Positions 33,209 through 45,781 of a DNA stretch of 64,000 nucleotides are shown one piece after another (the stretch's first letter is position 1; the number at the start of each line of letters is the position of its first letter). The stretch comes from Cristatella mucedo. Lineage: Eukaryota; Bryozoa; Phylactolaemata; Cristatellidae. The notes under the pieces were generated by a model, which was given only the letters and a program-made list of their open reading frames with translations, searched no databases and was not told the DNA's origin. A program made the translations under genes and the position numbers. Where the stretch lies: contig WPIO01000043.1 in assembly GCA_009760855.2 (NCBI GenBank), positions 622,001-686,000 on the forward strand. The letters run 5' to 3'.

Positions 33209-33674
33209 AGGTGAAAATAGTCATACAATATTAGGCATTCTCACATGATACCGAGTAAAAAGTCATTGTAAAAATAACAGCACACCACATTTTATCATAA
33301 ACTTAAAAAGGGTGTATGCGTTTAGTTAAAATAAAACTAAGAATTGCACCGGATAAACGGCAAGGCTTTTAGGTTTTCAGGTGTCCGAAGGTGTGCTATT
33401 GTTTTACGCAGCAGACAGCTAGACAGCATCACCACTATCACAAAGCATCAGCATACATTTGTGTGCAATGTATGGACAACGGGGGGGGGGGAGGCAGCTC
33501 GGTGCGATTCACTAATCTTCTACTGTTTTCTCATGGGCTGACGTTTGATGACGCACGTGCCTCGCTAGCTGTGCTTTGTGGCACTATCTTCATCAGTATC
33601 TGTCAATCGAATGCAAAAGCATTGACGAAAAGCGAAATTGTCAACCGCTAAAGGCAAAGTTATATTTTCCTTTG

Positions 33675-34250
33675 ATAATAATAATAACAATAATAATGCC
33701 CTTGATAAAGCGCCCTCAGAGAACTAAATCTCTTTCTCTAGGCGCTTTACATTTGCTGTAAAGGAAAATGCAATTGAATGGTGAGTAATATCATGCTTGA
33801 TAAACAAACAACATGAATAATATTGTTAGGGGTAATATGCACAGGGTCAGCATGCACATGTGGTTAGTGGCAGCATGCACAGTGTCAGTACGCACAAGCA
33901 CATGAAGGACGAATCACAGGGACCAACTAAATGCTGTCCTAAATAGGTGTTTTTAAGTTCTTTTTAAATGTGGTCAAGTCAGGGGACGTTCAGACGCAAG
34001 TCGGAAGGGTGTTCCGGCTTTGAGAGCATACGGACTAAGTGCACGGTCCCCAAAGGATTTGAGGTTTGTACGAGGTATTGGTAGACTCTTGGATTCCGAA
34101 AAGCGGGTGGTACGATGCTTGGCCTGGTGGGGAGTAGATCTAAGAGATAGGCTGGAGCGACAGAATGAAGTGACCTAAAAGTTAGTGACAAAACCTCGCA
34201 GTCAATCCGTTGCTTGACTGAGTGCAGGTCGACGAGAAGTCCCACAGCCT
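33675..34250 (-). mobile_element. LINE-A 3' end, minus strand
   Basis: AATAATAATAACAATAATAA tail, intact hairpin, 3' region and antisense of FRSLHSVAPAYLLDLL (33979-34284). Unit 2 lacks it at the same place, so it inserted after the duplication. Confidence 0.75.
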
Positions 34251-36500
34251 GCAAGATTATGTGACTTTTGATGTGCTTACTCACTTTCGGAGAAGATGTC
34301 GGCAGATATATACGAAATCAAACTGATTCATGAGCGAGCGAAGTTATATCTAGTCATGTGCTTACATTGATGCAACATTTAGAAGTGAAATGAATCTATC
34401 CGCTTCTTAATGCGGTCAATACCGACGGTTTCTCTTCCCTAATTTCTCGCTCCGTTCACCAAGATATCTTCACTCGTCGATACGCTTTGTCCACTTGCTT
34501 TTGTCAACCGACCGTCGTCACAGTTCTTGACAGAACGAGGAGCACAGCAGCCTCGCTCGTGCCACCTCGACAGTCCGTCGCCCGTGATTGGGTGTTTTTG
34601 TTTGGTGTGACTTCGTGTACCACCACACCAAGCTGCTATTGATTCAAAGCGTAGGCGCACGAGCTCGAACCATCTCGAGCCACCGCTTACAATTTGACGG
34701 TTTCACGGTGACTTTAAGCGACAGCTGGCCCAGGTGCGATTGAGCCGTTGCTTGATTAGCGAAGGACTAATAGTGAATACCGTCCGACCACTTGTTGACG
34801 CTGGATGCTGCCGCTCGCCAACGGATGATGCTTCTGTTGCAGCGTGATCCAAAGTGCCTTGAAAGAGGTTAAGTTCTCTGAAGGCGCTATATAAACATTA
34901 GTGTTATTAAAATTAATACAGTGGATTCCAAGTACAATCTAACACAGGTCCCGGAGGTGTGGGTCGTTGAGGCGTTTTCACTCACGTGGTCGCATGTCCT
35001 CGCACAGATTATGAAGCTACCGATCAGCCCTATCCCAAAAGAAAATCCCAAGATTCCTCACGTTGAGGCTGCAGAGGTACTGCAACCGAAATAGAGTTGG
35101 AGATACTATCTTCCGCTTGCAGCTGCATTGCTTTAGACACCACTGCTAAATCGAATATTCCCGTCCCGGGCAGCGTTGGACTGCCTAAATGCAACCGAGC
35201 AACAAAACTGAGGGCCCTTTTCCACTAGTGGTGCGAATTTACGCGAATGCATAGGAACGAGTAAACGGATGCGAGTCACAGCGTGGGAGCAGCATAGTTG
35301 TACCTTGCAGTTAGCTGGCCAAAACCACACGAACGTCAGCAGCCCTTCCTGACTGCCACCTGTGAAGAGGGCGCAGTTCAGCCGTTCTCGTGTGCAACGA
35401 ATTAACGTAATCTATCGAAAATCCGACCTAGCTTGGGTGAAAGTTTAGCGGAAACAGACGGCGAAAGCCTGAATTTTGAGTGAATACTACATGTCGAACG
35501 CAGTCCTTATAATGAAGTACACAAATTTCATGCCATTGTGCCTGCTTATTCTCACCAAAATAGACTGCAAAGACGCCGGCTACTGCCACAATGCACGGCA
35601 ACCCACAGCCATTCGCAGCAAATTCACCAAAAGTCGATGCGAAAAGCTCTAACTTGGACTGCATATTAAACTTCGCGTAATGCGTATTTAACTACCGTTC
35701 AAGTGTACACAGACAATTTCTCGATAGTGTGCGATAGCATTCTGATGCAATCCACTACAGTCGACTGCGAAAGCTTCGCGATTTCAGCATACGAAGCTTC
35801 AACCAGCTTTCAACGCACGCGTGCCGTAATGGTTAACTTTACACCATTTCCATCTTCTGGAAGAGAAAAACAGTGGCGAGTTCAAATTTGCCGCCGTTAT
35901 CGGAGCACTCACGATCCAGCCTACATGGAGTGCAGACTTCAATGGCTTTGAAGCAGGCTTTTCAGGCTCTTGAATAAAAAGAAATTTGTTCTAACCAACT
36001 TTTGAAAGTCTGAATATCTACGCCGTTACAGAGCTCCGACCGCAAGTCTTTTCATGCTTCGTCTAAAAAGGGACTGGCACATTGCCTTTGCAGAAACTGA
36101 CGGTGTGTCTCGAAGGCCACCTGCTCCCGCCCCCCACGCACCGCCACAAAGGCTTACGTAACTCCACAATATCGCATCGATAGCGTCCTTATGGAGAGAG
36201 ATCCTTAAGCGGCAAGGCACACTGCTCAGAAAGGTTCTTAACTCCTCAATAAAAAAATTATGAAACTTCATTTTCCGAAAGCGATAAGTTTTCAGCGAAG
36301 TGCATCCTTGTTTAGACACTCGCTATTTAGATAGACCCTTACTTCTACTAAGAAAATTTCGCCTTACTTTGAACAGGCTAAAGCTGCTGACCGCAGGCGT
36401 CGCACTCGGCGGGCCATTTTTTACAAGGCTCAAATTTTTCTCTTCTGGAAAATTAGCAAGAAGTAGTAAACAAATTATATTTATAATCAAATTTTGGAAG

Positions 36501-36572
36501 TCCCTGGTGGTCTATTGGCTAGGATCCGGCGCTTTCACCGCCGTGGCCCGAGTTCGATTCCCGGCTAGGGAA
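36501..36572 (+). tRNA. tRNA-Glu(TTC)-like, probably the head of a SINE
   Basis: 72 bases fold as tRNA-Glu: acceptor TCCCTGG/CTAGGGA, anticodon arm CGGCG-CTTTCAC-CGCCG (anticodon TTC), T arm CCGAG-TTCGATT-CCCGG with one A-C mismatch. The sequence after it (about 36573-36870) also follows the decayed copy at 32517, so it belongs to a tRNA-Glu-derived SINE or a duplicated locus. Function as a real tRNA is possible but doubtful. Confidence 0.5.
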
Positions 36573-37414
36573 GTCCTTTTTACCCAGGTGAGGGCTTGAG
36601 CCCTGCGGCGTAAATGATCCCTTCGTGATCGCCGCTAAGTAAATTCCGTCTAAGTTTATGAGTTTATTAGTTTTACCACTGTTTTTTAGTTTCCGCCTAG
36701 GATTCCAACGGATAAAAGGTGCATGATTATGCATTGTAAACAGAAAAATGATAGCAGATCTCATGGAATTGGATAACCTTTCCAAGAGGTTTAATATAAA
36801 TGAGAATAGAGAAAACCTAGTGAGAACACTTGTGAGTTCACATAGGTTACAAATCTACTGAATGAGACGTGACCACCACACGTCACGGATTGAACACAAC
36901 AGCAGCAGTACGATTCGATCGAAGCCAGAGTCTTATCTGCCTAACCAATCGTTGCTCTCAATAGTTCGAGTAGCAAGCACTTCGTGATTGATAGTGTAAA
37001 GCGGAGCCGATAGCAGCACTGAGAGAAGTGCAGCTCGGAGAGAAGGTGTGCTCGTATATGTGTACTGTATGTACTGCCTATTTTGTAATTGTCGGCACGA
37101 AATCTTCGAGGCATTGTAGAGCAAAATTGAGCGATTGATGAAAATACAGGTGAAAATAGTCATACAATATTAGGCATTCTCGCATATGATACCGAGTAAA
37201 AAGTCATTGTAAAAATAATCGAGCACGGCAGTGACTTTGCCATAATTTCCATTGCAGCACTGAGAGAAGTGCAGCTCGGAGAGAAGGTGTGCTTGTGTGT
37301 ACTTTATGTACGGCCTTTATCTTTGTTAATGTTGGCAAAAATTCTTCGTGGCATTGTAGGACGAAATTGAGCGATTGATGGAAATATGAGTGAAAATAGT
37401 AAAGAAATAATAGG

Positions 37415-37480
37415 CATTCTTTAATAGGCATTTATTTTATTTAATAGGCATTTTATTTTAGGCATTTTTTATACCGAGAA
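37415..37480. repeat. Short tandem repeat TTTAATAGGCATT
   Basis: Several imperfect copies of TTTAATAGGCATTTATTTTA-like units. Confidence 0.6.
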
Positions 37481-38474
37481 AACAGTCAATGTAAAAAAAG
37501 CAGCAACCATGCATTTAATTAAAACAAAACTAAGAATTGTAATGGATAAACGGAAAGATAAGGAACTCACTTGTCAGAGAGGTATGCAGTCATTTTAAGC
37601 AGCTCACAGTTGCTCAGCATCAACACTACCACAAAGCATAAGCAGACATCTGTGAGCAATGTAGGGATAAGGGGTGGGGCAGCCGTGAGCTCTGTGCAAC
37701 TTAACACTCTTCTACTGTCATCTCATGGGTTGACCTTTGATCGCGCGTGCGCCTCATTAGCTGTGCTTTGTGCTACCATCATCAGTATCTGTCAATCAAA
37801 TGCAAAAGCATTGACAAAATTTGCGATTGCCAACCGCTGGTAAGATAGCTTATCTTCCTATGATGACACACAGCGTGCACGTTTACAAGACTCTCGATGT
37901 TTTTACTCACTTTCGGTGAAGGGATTTTCAGCGGAGACATTTACGAAATCAAAATGATTCATGAGAGAAGTATTTTTTTGCAATGTGCTCGCAGGTGCGA
38001 CATAAAGGAGTCAAATGGATATACCCAGTTTGTCATACGGTCAATACCGATAGTTTCTCTTCCCTTATTTCTCGCTTCGTTCATCAAGATATCTTCGCTT
38101 GTCAACACGCTTTGTCCCTTTGCTTTTGTCAATCAACCGTCGGTCATAGTTCTGGACAGAACGAGTAGCACCGCAGCCTCACTCGAGCCACCTCGAGCTT
38201 CCATCGCGCATGAATGGATTGTTTTGGACTGGCTTGGAGCACCACCTGACGAAGCTTCGATTGAGTCAAAGCGTAGTCGCATGAGCTCGAACCACCTCGA
38301 TTCACCGCTTATTATCGGACGGTTTCCCGGCGACTTCGAGCGACAGCTGGCCATGCTGCAATTGATTCGTTACTTGATTAGCGAAAGATCAATGGTGAAT
38401 ATCGTATAATAGTACTCGTTGACACTATATGTTACCGCTGGTCATTGAATGATGCTACCGTTGCAGCACGATCA

Positions 38475-38545
38475 AAAGCACCTTGAAAGAAAATAAGTTT
38501 ACTGAGGGCGCCATTCAAAATTATTATTTTTATTAATATTATTGT
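38475..38545 (+). mobile_element. Hairpin-tail remnant (LINE-A/SINE-1 type), plus strand
   Basis: AAGCACCTTGAAAGAAAATA...CTGAGGGCGCC then an ATT-rich tail. Its counterpart in unit 1 is near 34852-34912. Confidence 0.45.
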
Positions 38546-38619
38546 AGTGGATTCGATGTACGATTTCGCTCAGGTCCAGGTGGTTTGGATCGCTGAGGCT
38601 CTTTCCTTCACGTTTCCTT

Positions 38620-40975
38620 TCCAACATGCAACGGTGTCAGCACGAATAAGCTCATGTAGGACGAATCACGGGGACCCACTAAATGTCATAAGTAAAGAAA
38701 ATACTTGCTGATTTAACAGCCTCTTTTGTATAGCGACAGAAGAGCCTTTACGGCAATCACCACCGCTTGCAGCTGTGATAAAGGATAGCCTACAGCAGGA
38801 TTCGAACCCGAAATCACGGGGCCGAGCTCAGGTCGTGAAAAGCAACCACTTTACCTAGTGTGCCATCACATCTCACCACAAAATAAATAGGTGCGTTTTT
38901 AACTGTTTTTTAATGTGGTCAAGTCAGAGGATGTCGTGACGCACGTCAGGAGCGAGTTCTAGATTTAGGGAGCATACGAGCTAATACAGGTCTCCTAAGG
39001 ATTTGAGGTTTGTACTAGGTGTAGCTAAACAGTTAGATTCCGAAAAGCGGTACATGAAAGTGAGCGACGAAACCTTGAAGTCGATGTGTTGCTTGACTGG
39101 TAGCCAGTGCAGATCGGCGAGAAGTGGTGTGATCTGGCAACTGCGACGCTCACGACAGACAAGCCTAGCTGCGGAGCTTTGCACCAGCTGTAAGCGTCTT
39201 CGTGCATAGGCCGGCAGACCAGCAAATAGTGAGTTACAGAAGTCAAGACTGGATGTCACAAATGCATGGACCAATGTAGATGCCATATCTCAAGCCCGAA
39301 TTTTATCAATGTTACTAGCTGAAACTAGGCATACTTGATTGCGGAGCTAATGTGGTCGTCTAAGGAAAGGTCACTTTGGAACATGACGGCCAGATTTCGT
39401 GCAGATTCAATAGAAGATATGCTGGAAGAGCCGATTTCGAGCGTTAGCCTTTCCAATTTCTTAACCACACTTGGTTTACTCATAACTAGTAAGTTAATTT
39501 TATCATTAAATTTTAAATTAAAATTTTATCATTTAAGAAAATTTTCTGCCATCCATTATTGGATGTCATCAATACATGCAGCAAGTCAGTTGAGAGCATT
39601 CGACGTGCTCAAAGGCTGGGAGGGATCAAAGCCAAGGTACAACTGAGTGATATGCATAGAAGTGAAAGCCTATATTGTGCTTGGCAATCACGTCGGCTAC
39701 AGGGAGAGTATAAACCTCGAGAACAACCGGACCTAGCATGGAGCCCTGAGGTACCCCATATTTCAGAGGCACCTTGGATGATGTTTATTCACTCACATCG
39801 ATACTTTGGAGTCTCCCATTAAGATAAGACCTGAAACATTGCAGAGCAGTGCCAGTGATTCCCAGGCGAGTTGAGAGGCGCTCAAGAAGGACTTGGTGAT
39901 TGATAGTATCAAAAGCTGCTGAAAGATCGAGCAGAACAAGCAGAGATACTCTACCCATGTATGCATTCTTAAGTAAGTCGTTGTACACCCGAAGCAATGC
40001 TGACTCTGTGGATTGATTAGCTCCAAAGCCAGACTTGAACTTACTAGCAAGGTTTGAAGATACAACATCTGTGATTGGGATATGAACTTGGGATGAGGTT
40101 GGTTGCGATCCTGTTGAGTGTAGACATTAAGGTGCAGCCAGGAATCGGGGACAGCATTCTAGTGGGGAGGTTGTCATCGCAGGGATGGATTCCCTGATCT
40201 TGTCTATCTTCTGCACAAAGAATCGAGAGAAGTGATTGGATAGATCATCACAAGGATCATCAGGTAAGGAGCTAACCTGGGAGCGGTTGAGGAGATGGTT
40301 GATGGTCGACATAAGCATTTTTGGATTGTGCATCCGTGATTCAACATTGTTTTTATAGAAGCTAGACTTGGCCTTTGCTAGGATCGATTAGTACGACCTA
40401 CAGTAGTCCCCGTATGCCTGTCGATGGACAGTCAGTCCTGGTCTTTTGTTTGCTTTTTTAAGCTTGAGCTTTGTAAACCTAGCTAGTTTAATTTCTGTGG
40501 TAAAACGCAGGCCGTATGGGCGAGGGCGCAGAGTGCGTTTACTCAGAGGAGCAAACTCGTCGAGCGTGTCAGCTAGTGCCGTGTTGTAGCTATCCACCAA
40601 CGATGACAGATTGGAGGAGGGACTGAACAGCAGAGGCGAGGCAGATGTTCTCGCACGGACAGCATCGTTGTCAAGGGTCTTGAGGATTCGTGACTCACCT
40701 GTGATTTTTAGAGGAGTAGGAGGGCACACACTGTAGATTGACTGAGATCTGCATGTGATAAGAAAAGAAGAATTTGGTAATAATTGGTGATGACAAAGTG
40801 CAGTTATATTAGACAATTTGATCGAGTGTGTGACGTTTAATGTCAGTAGGGCCGTGCATATGGGCCACAAGAGACACTGGATCAGTCAGTGCATGAAACT
40901 CTGTGCTAAAGGCGTCAGGTAAATTATCAAAGAGAGTGTTGAAATCACCCAGAACGAGGAAGGATCGATTTCTTG
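38620..40975 (-). mobile_element. LINE-A, longest copy, minus strand (split by SINE-2)
   Basis: About 2.1 kb of LINE. Minus frames in order from the 5' side: a segment with FSRFFVQKIDKIRE (near 40250), RT palm VLLDLSAAFDTINHQVLLER and FRSYLNGRLQSIDV (39785-39997), then C-terminal pieces LDFCNSLFAGLP (38981-39286). Many frameshifts. Its 3' region is split by the SINE at 38690-38880. Confidence 0.8.
38690..38880 (-). mobile_element. SINE-2 nested in LINE-A
   Basis: Lies between CACGGGGACCCACTAAATG and AAATAAATAGGTGCG, which are contiguous in other LINE-A copies. Carries AGGATTCGAACCCGAAATC (B box antisense) and the core. Confidence 0.75.
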
Positions 40976-42479
40976 CGCAGAGAATCAAAATGAGAATCGC
41001 ATGATACGCAGAATAAGGTACTTTTCGAGTAGACTAAAACGTGAAGGCTTTTTGCTGAAAAGCAGAACTCGTGAAGCTGACGAGCCGCCCTCTCGGCGAT
41101 CGCCAAATGTATCGCGTGTAGTAAGTGCAGTGGGTCTCGAGGAAATAGGGGCGTAAATGCAACCAAACTGAGGGAACTGAGAGCCCTTTTTCTCTCGCGG
41201 TGCGTATTTATGCGAATGCAAAGCAACGAGTGAACGGGTGCGAGTCACAGCGTGGAAGCAGCTTACGGATGGCTGGCCAAATCCGCACGAACGTCAGCTT
41301 CCCAGCCTGCATGCCAATTGTGTGGCGGGAGGGCCCAGTTCAGCCGTCCTCGGTGCAACGATTTATCCAAGCTACCGCAAATCCCATGTAATTAAGCGAA
41401 AATCGAGCGGAAATAGGCGGCTGATGTTTGACTGAATATTGCATGTACAATATAATCCTTGTACTGTACTAATGCAATTTCGTTACGCTTGCTTGTTCTC
41501 ACATAAATAGACTACCAATACGTCGGCTACTACCGCAATAAACCGTAATCCATGGAAATTGGCAGCAAATCCACCAAACGTCGGCTGCGAAAAGCTCTTA
41601 CTCGGATTTTGCTTTACATTCCACGTAATGCATATTTAACTTCCGTTCAAGTGTACGAACTAAACGTCGCTCTACTGTGCGGGCGAGCGTGTTCTCATGC
41701 AATCCAGTACAATCTCCTGCACGAGCTTCCGCGATTTCAGCACACAAAGCTTCAACCTGCTTTCAACGCGCGTCTGCCACACTGCTTAACTTTACGCCCG
41801 TTCCATCTTCTGGACTAGAGCGACAGTGATCAGTTGCTGCCATTATCGACGCACTGACGTTCCAGCCTATAAGGCGTGTAGACTTCAATTCTGTACCCTT
41901 TGAAGAAGGCTGTTTAACAGCTTCTCGAAAAAAAAGAAACACATCGTAACTATTTCGTGAAAGTCTGACTATCCGCGCCATTGAAGAGCTCCGGCCGGAA
42001 GTCTGTTCATGCGTCGTCTAAATAGGAATTTAGCGCAGTTGAAGAAAGATTCTCGCGTTTGAAGAGCCTGACTCTTTTTCCTGAAGGTCACCTGGCCCCC
42101 TTCTCCGCTCTCCCGAAGGCGTACCTAACGCTATGGCATGACAACGATGGCGCCCTTATGAAGAGAGATTCTTAAGCGGTGTGGCCGAGGCGTGCAGCTC
42201 AGAAAGGTTCTTAACTCCTCAATAAAAATAATTATTAGTCCAATTCTATGAGAGCGTGAAGCTGTGAACGAAGTGTAATATTTTTTAGACACTCGGTGTT
42301 TAGACCATTATTTCTACAAAGCAACGTTCGCCTTATTTTTAACAGGCTAAAGCTGCAGACCGAAGGCGTTGCGCTCGGAAGGCTCCTTTAAACCAGGCTC
42401 AAAGTTTTAATTACCTGAAGAGTTGTAGCAAATCGTAGATAATATGTTTTGTTATATATTTAGGTCTTAAGTTTATTAG

Positions 42480-43055
42480 TTGCCGCGACGGGTGCCATTG
42501 GTTCAAATGAGGTTAACGCCTACACTTCGTCTGCGAAGAAGTGATAGCCGATCCCATGGAACTGAATTCCATTTCCGAGAGGTCCAATGTATATGAGAAT
42601 AGATAAGACCCAGAGCTAAAACTTGTGGGATCCCGCAGCTTACATTTCTGTTGAATGAGACGCGACTACCGCACGTAACGATTTGAACTTAATCGGACCT
42701 GTACGATTCGATCAAAGCCAGAATCTGATCTGCCTAACCAATCTTTGCTCTCAATCGATAGTATTAAACAGAGCTGGTAGATCGAGCCGAGCCGATTGAT
42801 AGCCCGAGCAAGGCAGTGATATTCCTATCATTGCAGTTTCTGCACTGAGAAAAAATTGCAGCTCGGAGAGAAGCCATGCCTGTATTTGTGTACGGCACGT
42901 AGTTCTTACATATTTTTAATTGTCAGCACAAAATCTTTGCGGCATTGCAGAGCGAATTTCTGCGATTGACAAGAAATACAGGTGAAAATAGAAATGAAAT
43001 AATAAGAAATATCCTGTAGGATACCGAGAAAAAATTCATTGTTTAAATAAAGCAA
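42480..43055. repeat. Tandem duplication, partial unit 3
   Basis: A diverged copy of the RT-relic segment: GATCTGCCTAACCAATCTTT, TCGATAGTATTAAACAGAGC, AGCACAAAATCTTTGCGGC match 32960-33170 and 36940-37110. The tRNA-Glu head is absent or too decayed to see. Confidence 0.55.
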
Positions 43056-43970
43056 TCCGCAAGTTATGAACTTGAACAGTACGTCTGCGTTAGTGCAAAA
43101 AGCCCGGCAAGTATCTTGTTGAGAAGTTACCGAGTCGAGGAGAGCGGACGCTTAGCGACTGCCGCAGCTGGAAGTGGCTGAGTACGAAGACGATTGAATA
43201 GGACGTGAGGGCGCTAAGTCGGGACCGCGACTCTTGAAATTGAGCAAAAGATGCAGGCCCACTGAGCAAACGCGTCCGTCTTAGAAAGCGGGTTTGAGAC
43301 GACGAAACACGTGACCCTGAGCGTTAGCGGGTTTCGCCCGGAATCGACGCAGCCGAGGACGCTTTGAGAGTTGAAAAAGAGAAGTTTAATTGACACCAGG
43401 AGCGCATGAATGGCTTTCTTTTTACCTCCAAGTTTATAATTTTAATGATTGTCTTGGGATTAGACATCCTTTATTGCGCTTCCACTTAACGAAGTTTTTG
43501 TCTTTTGCGAAAAGTACGCCTAGCGCGAGCTCTCACGGCAGCTGAGCCTATTCGCGAGCGACACATTAACGTTCTGCCAACGACAGAGAAGCGACCGACA
43601 AAATTACTTGTCTGCGAATAAACGAGATTTAATTAAACCACCAACTAGCCTATCGAAAGCGAATGCTCACAGCGCGTTTCTCGCGAGTTCGCTATCAATT
43701 TCTGTGAATGGTTCGTCCGCGAGCGCGATCGTCGCGCCACACGCTGAATTTTACCAGCCGATCTACCTGCGAGCGATCGCCAGGTTTCGGAAAGTTCACT
43801 AGAGCGTATTACTTGCGCGTGCGCATTCTTCGCCATACGCATGACGGCAACGCTGGAAAATGCATCAACCGTTGATCGCCGCTGGTGCGTCTTGAAAGTC
43901 AAGCCTAGCGGCATTCGTCCTAACGCAGCGGCTCACAACTCGCGAGCACTCATCCAAGGCCAACGCCGAG
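43056..43970. other. No feature recognised
   Basis: Opposing short ORFs (43608-43914) carry no motif. Likely 3' flank of the CpG-rich gene. Confidence 0.3.
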
Positions 43971-43972
43971 AA

Positions 43973-44009
<37 letters not shown>

Positions 44010-44012
44010 GAG
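43971..44012. repeat. (GA)n microsatellite
   Basis: About 20 GA units with one C interruption. Confidence 0.95.
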
Positions 44013-44086
44013 CCCGCTACGCGTGCGGGCAGCGAATTGCTGCAGAACCTTCTCGGCGGCGAGCCGCAACTCCTTTCTCTGCTCTA

Positions 44087-45344
44087 CTACCTCCTCGCTG
44101 ACCGGGCACGACGGTGGCCTTTGGACGTCGACGACGAGGCGCCGTCCTTGGCGGCGGCCGCGCTGTCGTCGCCGCCAGTCAGCGAGCGCCGACGCTGCGA
44201 GAAGAAGCTCTTGCCCGGAAGCACAGTGTCGCGCCCGCGCAAGCGCGCGCTCCGACACCGCCCGTCGGCGGCCGCCGTCGATGGGCGCAGCGGAGCCGCC
44301 GCCGCCCCGTCCGCCGGTGGCGCGGACGCGCCCGAGCGCGGCGGCTTGCCGCCGACCGCGAGGGCGGCGGCGGCAGCGTCGAACCCGAGCCCGGTCGTGC
44401 GGCGCGCCGAGAAGGCGCCGCACGACTTCGGCCGTTCGAGCGCGGTGGCGGCCCTCGGCCGCTCGGCGGCGCTCGGATCGTCGTGGCGTCTGGCGTGCGC
44501 CTCGTACGGCGACGCGGTCACAGCCGCCGACGCTGCCCTGACCTCGCCGAGCCAGCTCCTTCTTTTCTCGGGGCAGTCGCCCACGCAGGCCGGCTGCAGG
44601 CAGTCGGCGCAGCACGCGCGGCCGCCGGGCGGCGCCTTGCCGCGAGCGGCGGCGGCCGGCGAGCCAGGCTGCGGCGGTGGCTGCAGCTGAGGCCGTCGCC
44701 GGCTCAGCCAGCGCGCGTTCTCGCGGTGCACGTCCTCCTCGCGCCGGGTCGCCAGCTGCAGCTTGGCCAGCCTGAGCAGCTTGGCGGCGATCTTAATCTC
44801 GGCGTCGTCGCCGCCGCCGCCGGCCGCCGTCAGCGAGTCGAGAGCTCCGCTGTCGCTCCGCTCCGCGGCGCCGTCGAAGTCGATCGACGCGACGGCCGAC
44901 GAGAAGAGCTCCTTAAACGGATACTCGGGCTGCGAAGTGCTCGCAGCCTCGAAGTCGTAGCGGCTGCCGCCGTCGGCGGAGCCTCGGACGAGACGAGCTG
45001 GGCGGCGGCGGCCGCCGTCGTCGTCGTCGTCAAGCTGCGAGCGGCTTCTGCCGGACGGCGGCGGCGGCGGCGCGTCGAAAGCGCCAGCGGCGGCGAACGA
45101 AGCCGTCGTCGGGCCGACGCTGGAAGCAGCCGAAGCGGGCGCCTCGCCTCGGCGGCCGTTTCGAGCGTTCAGCTCGCTTATCACTTCCGGTGACAGCGTG
45201 TCGTACGCGCCGTACGCGACGTCGTCGGCGAACCGGCTGTGAGGCACCGCGGTCCGGGGTCGCCGGACGCGCGGGCTCGCACGGGCGACGGCGGTCAGCG
45301 GTCGCGCAGTGCGCGTGCTCGGAGCGCTCTGCTGTCGGGGCTCG
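44087..45344 (-). CDS. Unidentified CpG-rich gene, main exon
   Basis: A long minus-strand frame of 418 codons with no internal Met, so it must be spliced to an upstream start. Acceptor CGCTCTTCTTCTAG|CGAG at 45345. Composition is more protein-like than the opposite ORFs: VPHSRFADDVAYGAYDTL, PEVISELNAR, PEYPFKELFSSAVASIDFD, KIAAKLLRLAKLQLATRREE (helical), and a cysteine cluster CCADCLQPACVGDC around the middle. Ala/Arg/Pro-rich linkers with acidic (DDDDDGG) and basic runs separate these blocks; much may be disordered. No domain is recognised. After the stop at 44087 another frame stays coding-like (43998-44100), so an intron or a frameshift near the end is likely. Confidence 0.55.
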
Positions 45345-45523
45345 CTAGAAGAAGAGCGGCGGCGGCGACGGCGCGTCACGTGGGAAGCTCCGATGAGCGA
45401 CGAGCTCGCGCACGTCGGCGAAGCGGCCGCTCGGCGCTGGGAGAGGGGCGTGGAGGGCGGAAGCGGCGACGGCGAGCGCGACGAGGACGACGGGACGACG
45501 GACGGGCAGCAGCGCGAGCCGAC

Positions 45524-45676
45524 CTGTCAGGCTGGGACCGCCACGACGGCAGCGGCGGGCGGCCGCCGACCGCCGCTGCCGTCGGGTCGGCCAACGGTTC
45601 GTGCTGCCGAAGCAACTTCCGGTCGCAGAAGGCTCTGGCGCTCGCTTCCAGCTCTGTCCGGTAGCACGCGTCGGTG
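45524..45676 (-). CDS. Unidentified CpG-rich gene, probable second exon
   Basis: The minus frame reads TDACYRTELEASARAFCDRK then LLRQHEPLADP, unlike the surrounding Arg/Pro-rich shadow frames. The boundaries proposed (acceptor CCCCGAG|CACC, donor GACAG|GTCGGC) are weak sites, but both keep phase 2 with the exons on each side. Introns would be 105 and 179 bp. Other boundaries are possible. Confidence 0.35.
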
Positions 45677-45781
45677 CTCGGGGCGGCGACGGGCGCCGGC
45701 GGCTCCAAGCGAAACTTGAAAACAGCGCACGACACCGAGAGCGATGTAGCCGCCGCACAAGCCGCCGCGCCGCGTCCTCAC

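Larger units (their letters stand above)
32510..36485. repeat. Tandem duplication, unit 1 (about 4 kb)
   Basis: Order of segments: tRNA-Glu SINE and RT remnant (32510-33300), spacer with AAAGCATCAGCATACATTTG (33330-33660), a LINE-A insertion, a segment with TACGAAATCAAACTGATTCA (34280-34740), and a segment from ATGCAACCGAGCAACAAAAC to TTACAAGGCTCAAATTT (35180-36440). Each recurs in the same order in unit 2. Confidence 0.65.
36490..42475. repeat. Tandem duplication, unit 2 (about 6 kb including inserts)
   Basis: Repeats the segments of unit 1: tRNA-Glu SINE and RT relic (36490-37215, with an extra partial copy to about 37500), the spacer (37500-37850), the 37890-38410 segment, then, after a LINE-A/SINE-2 insert of about 2.35 kb, the segment 41150-42400. 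Confidence 0.6.

Noticed and set aside
44114-45193. Plus-strand ORF of 359 codons
   Set aside because: Arg/Ala/Gly-rich shadow of the minus-strand gene; no motifs, and the opposite frame has varied composition with Cys and aromatic clusters.
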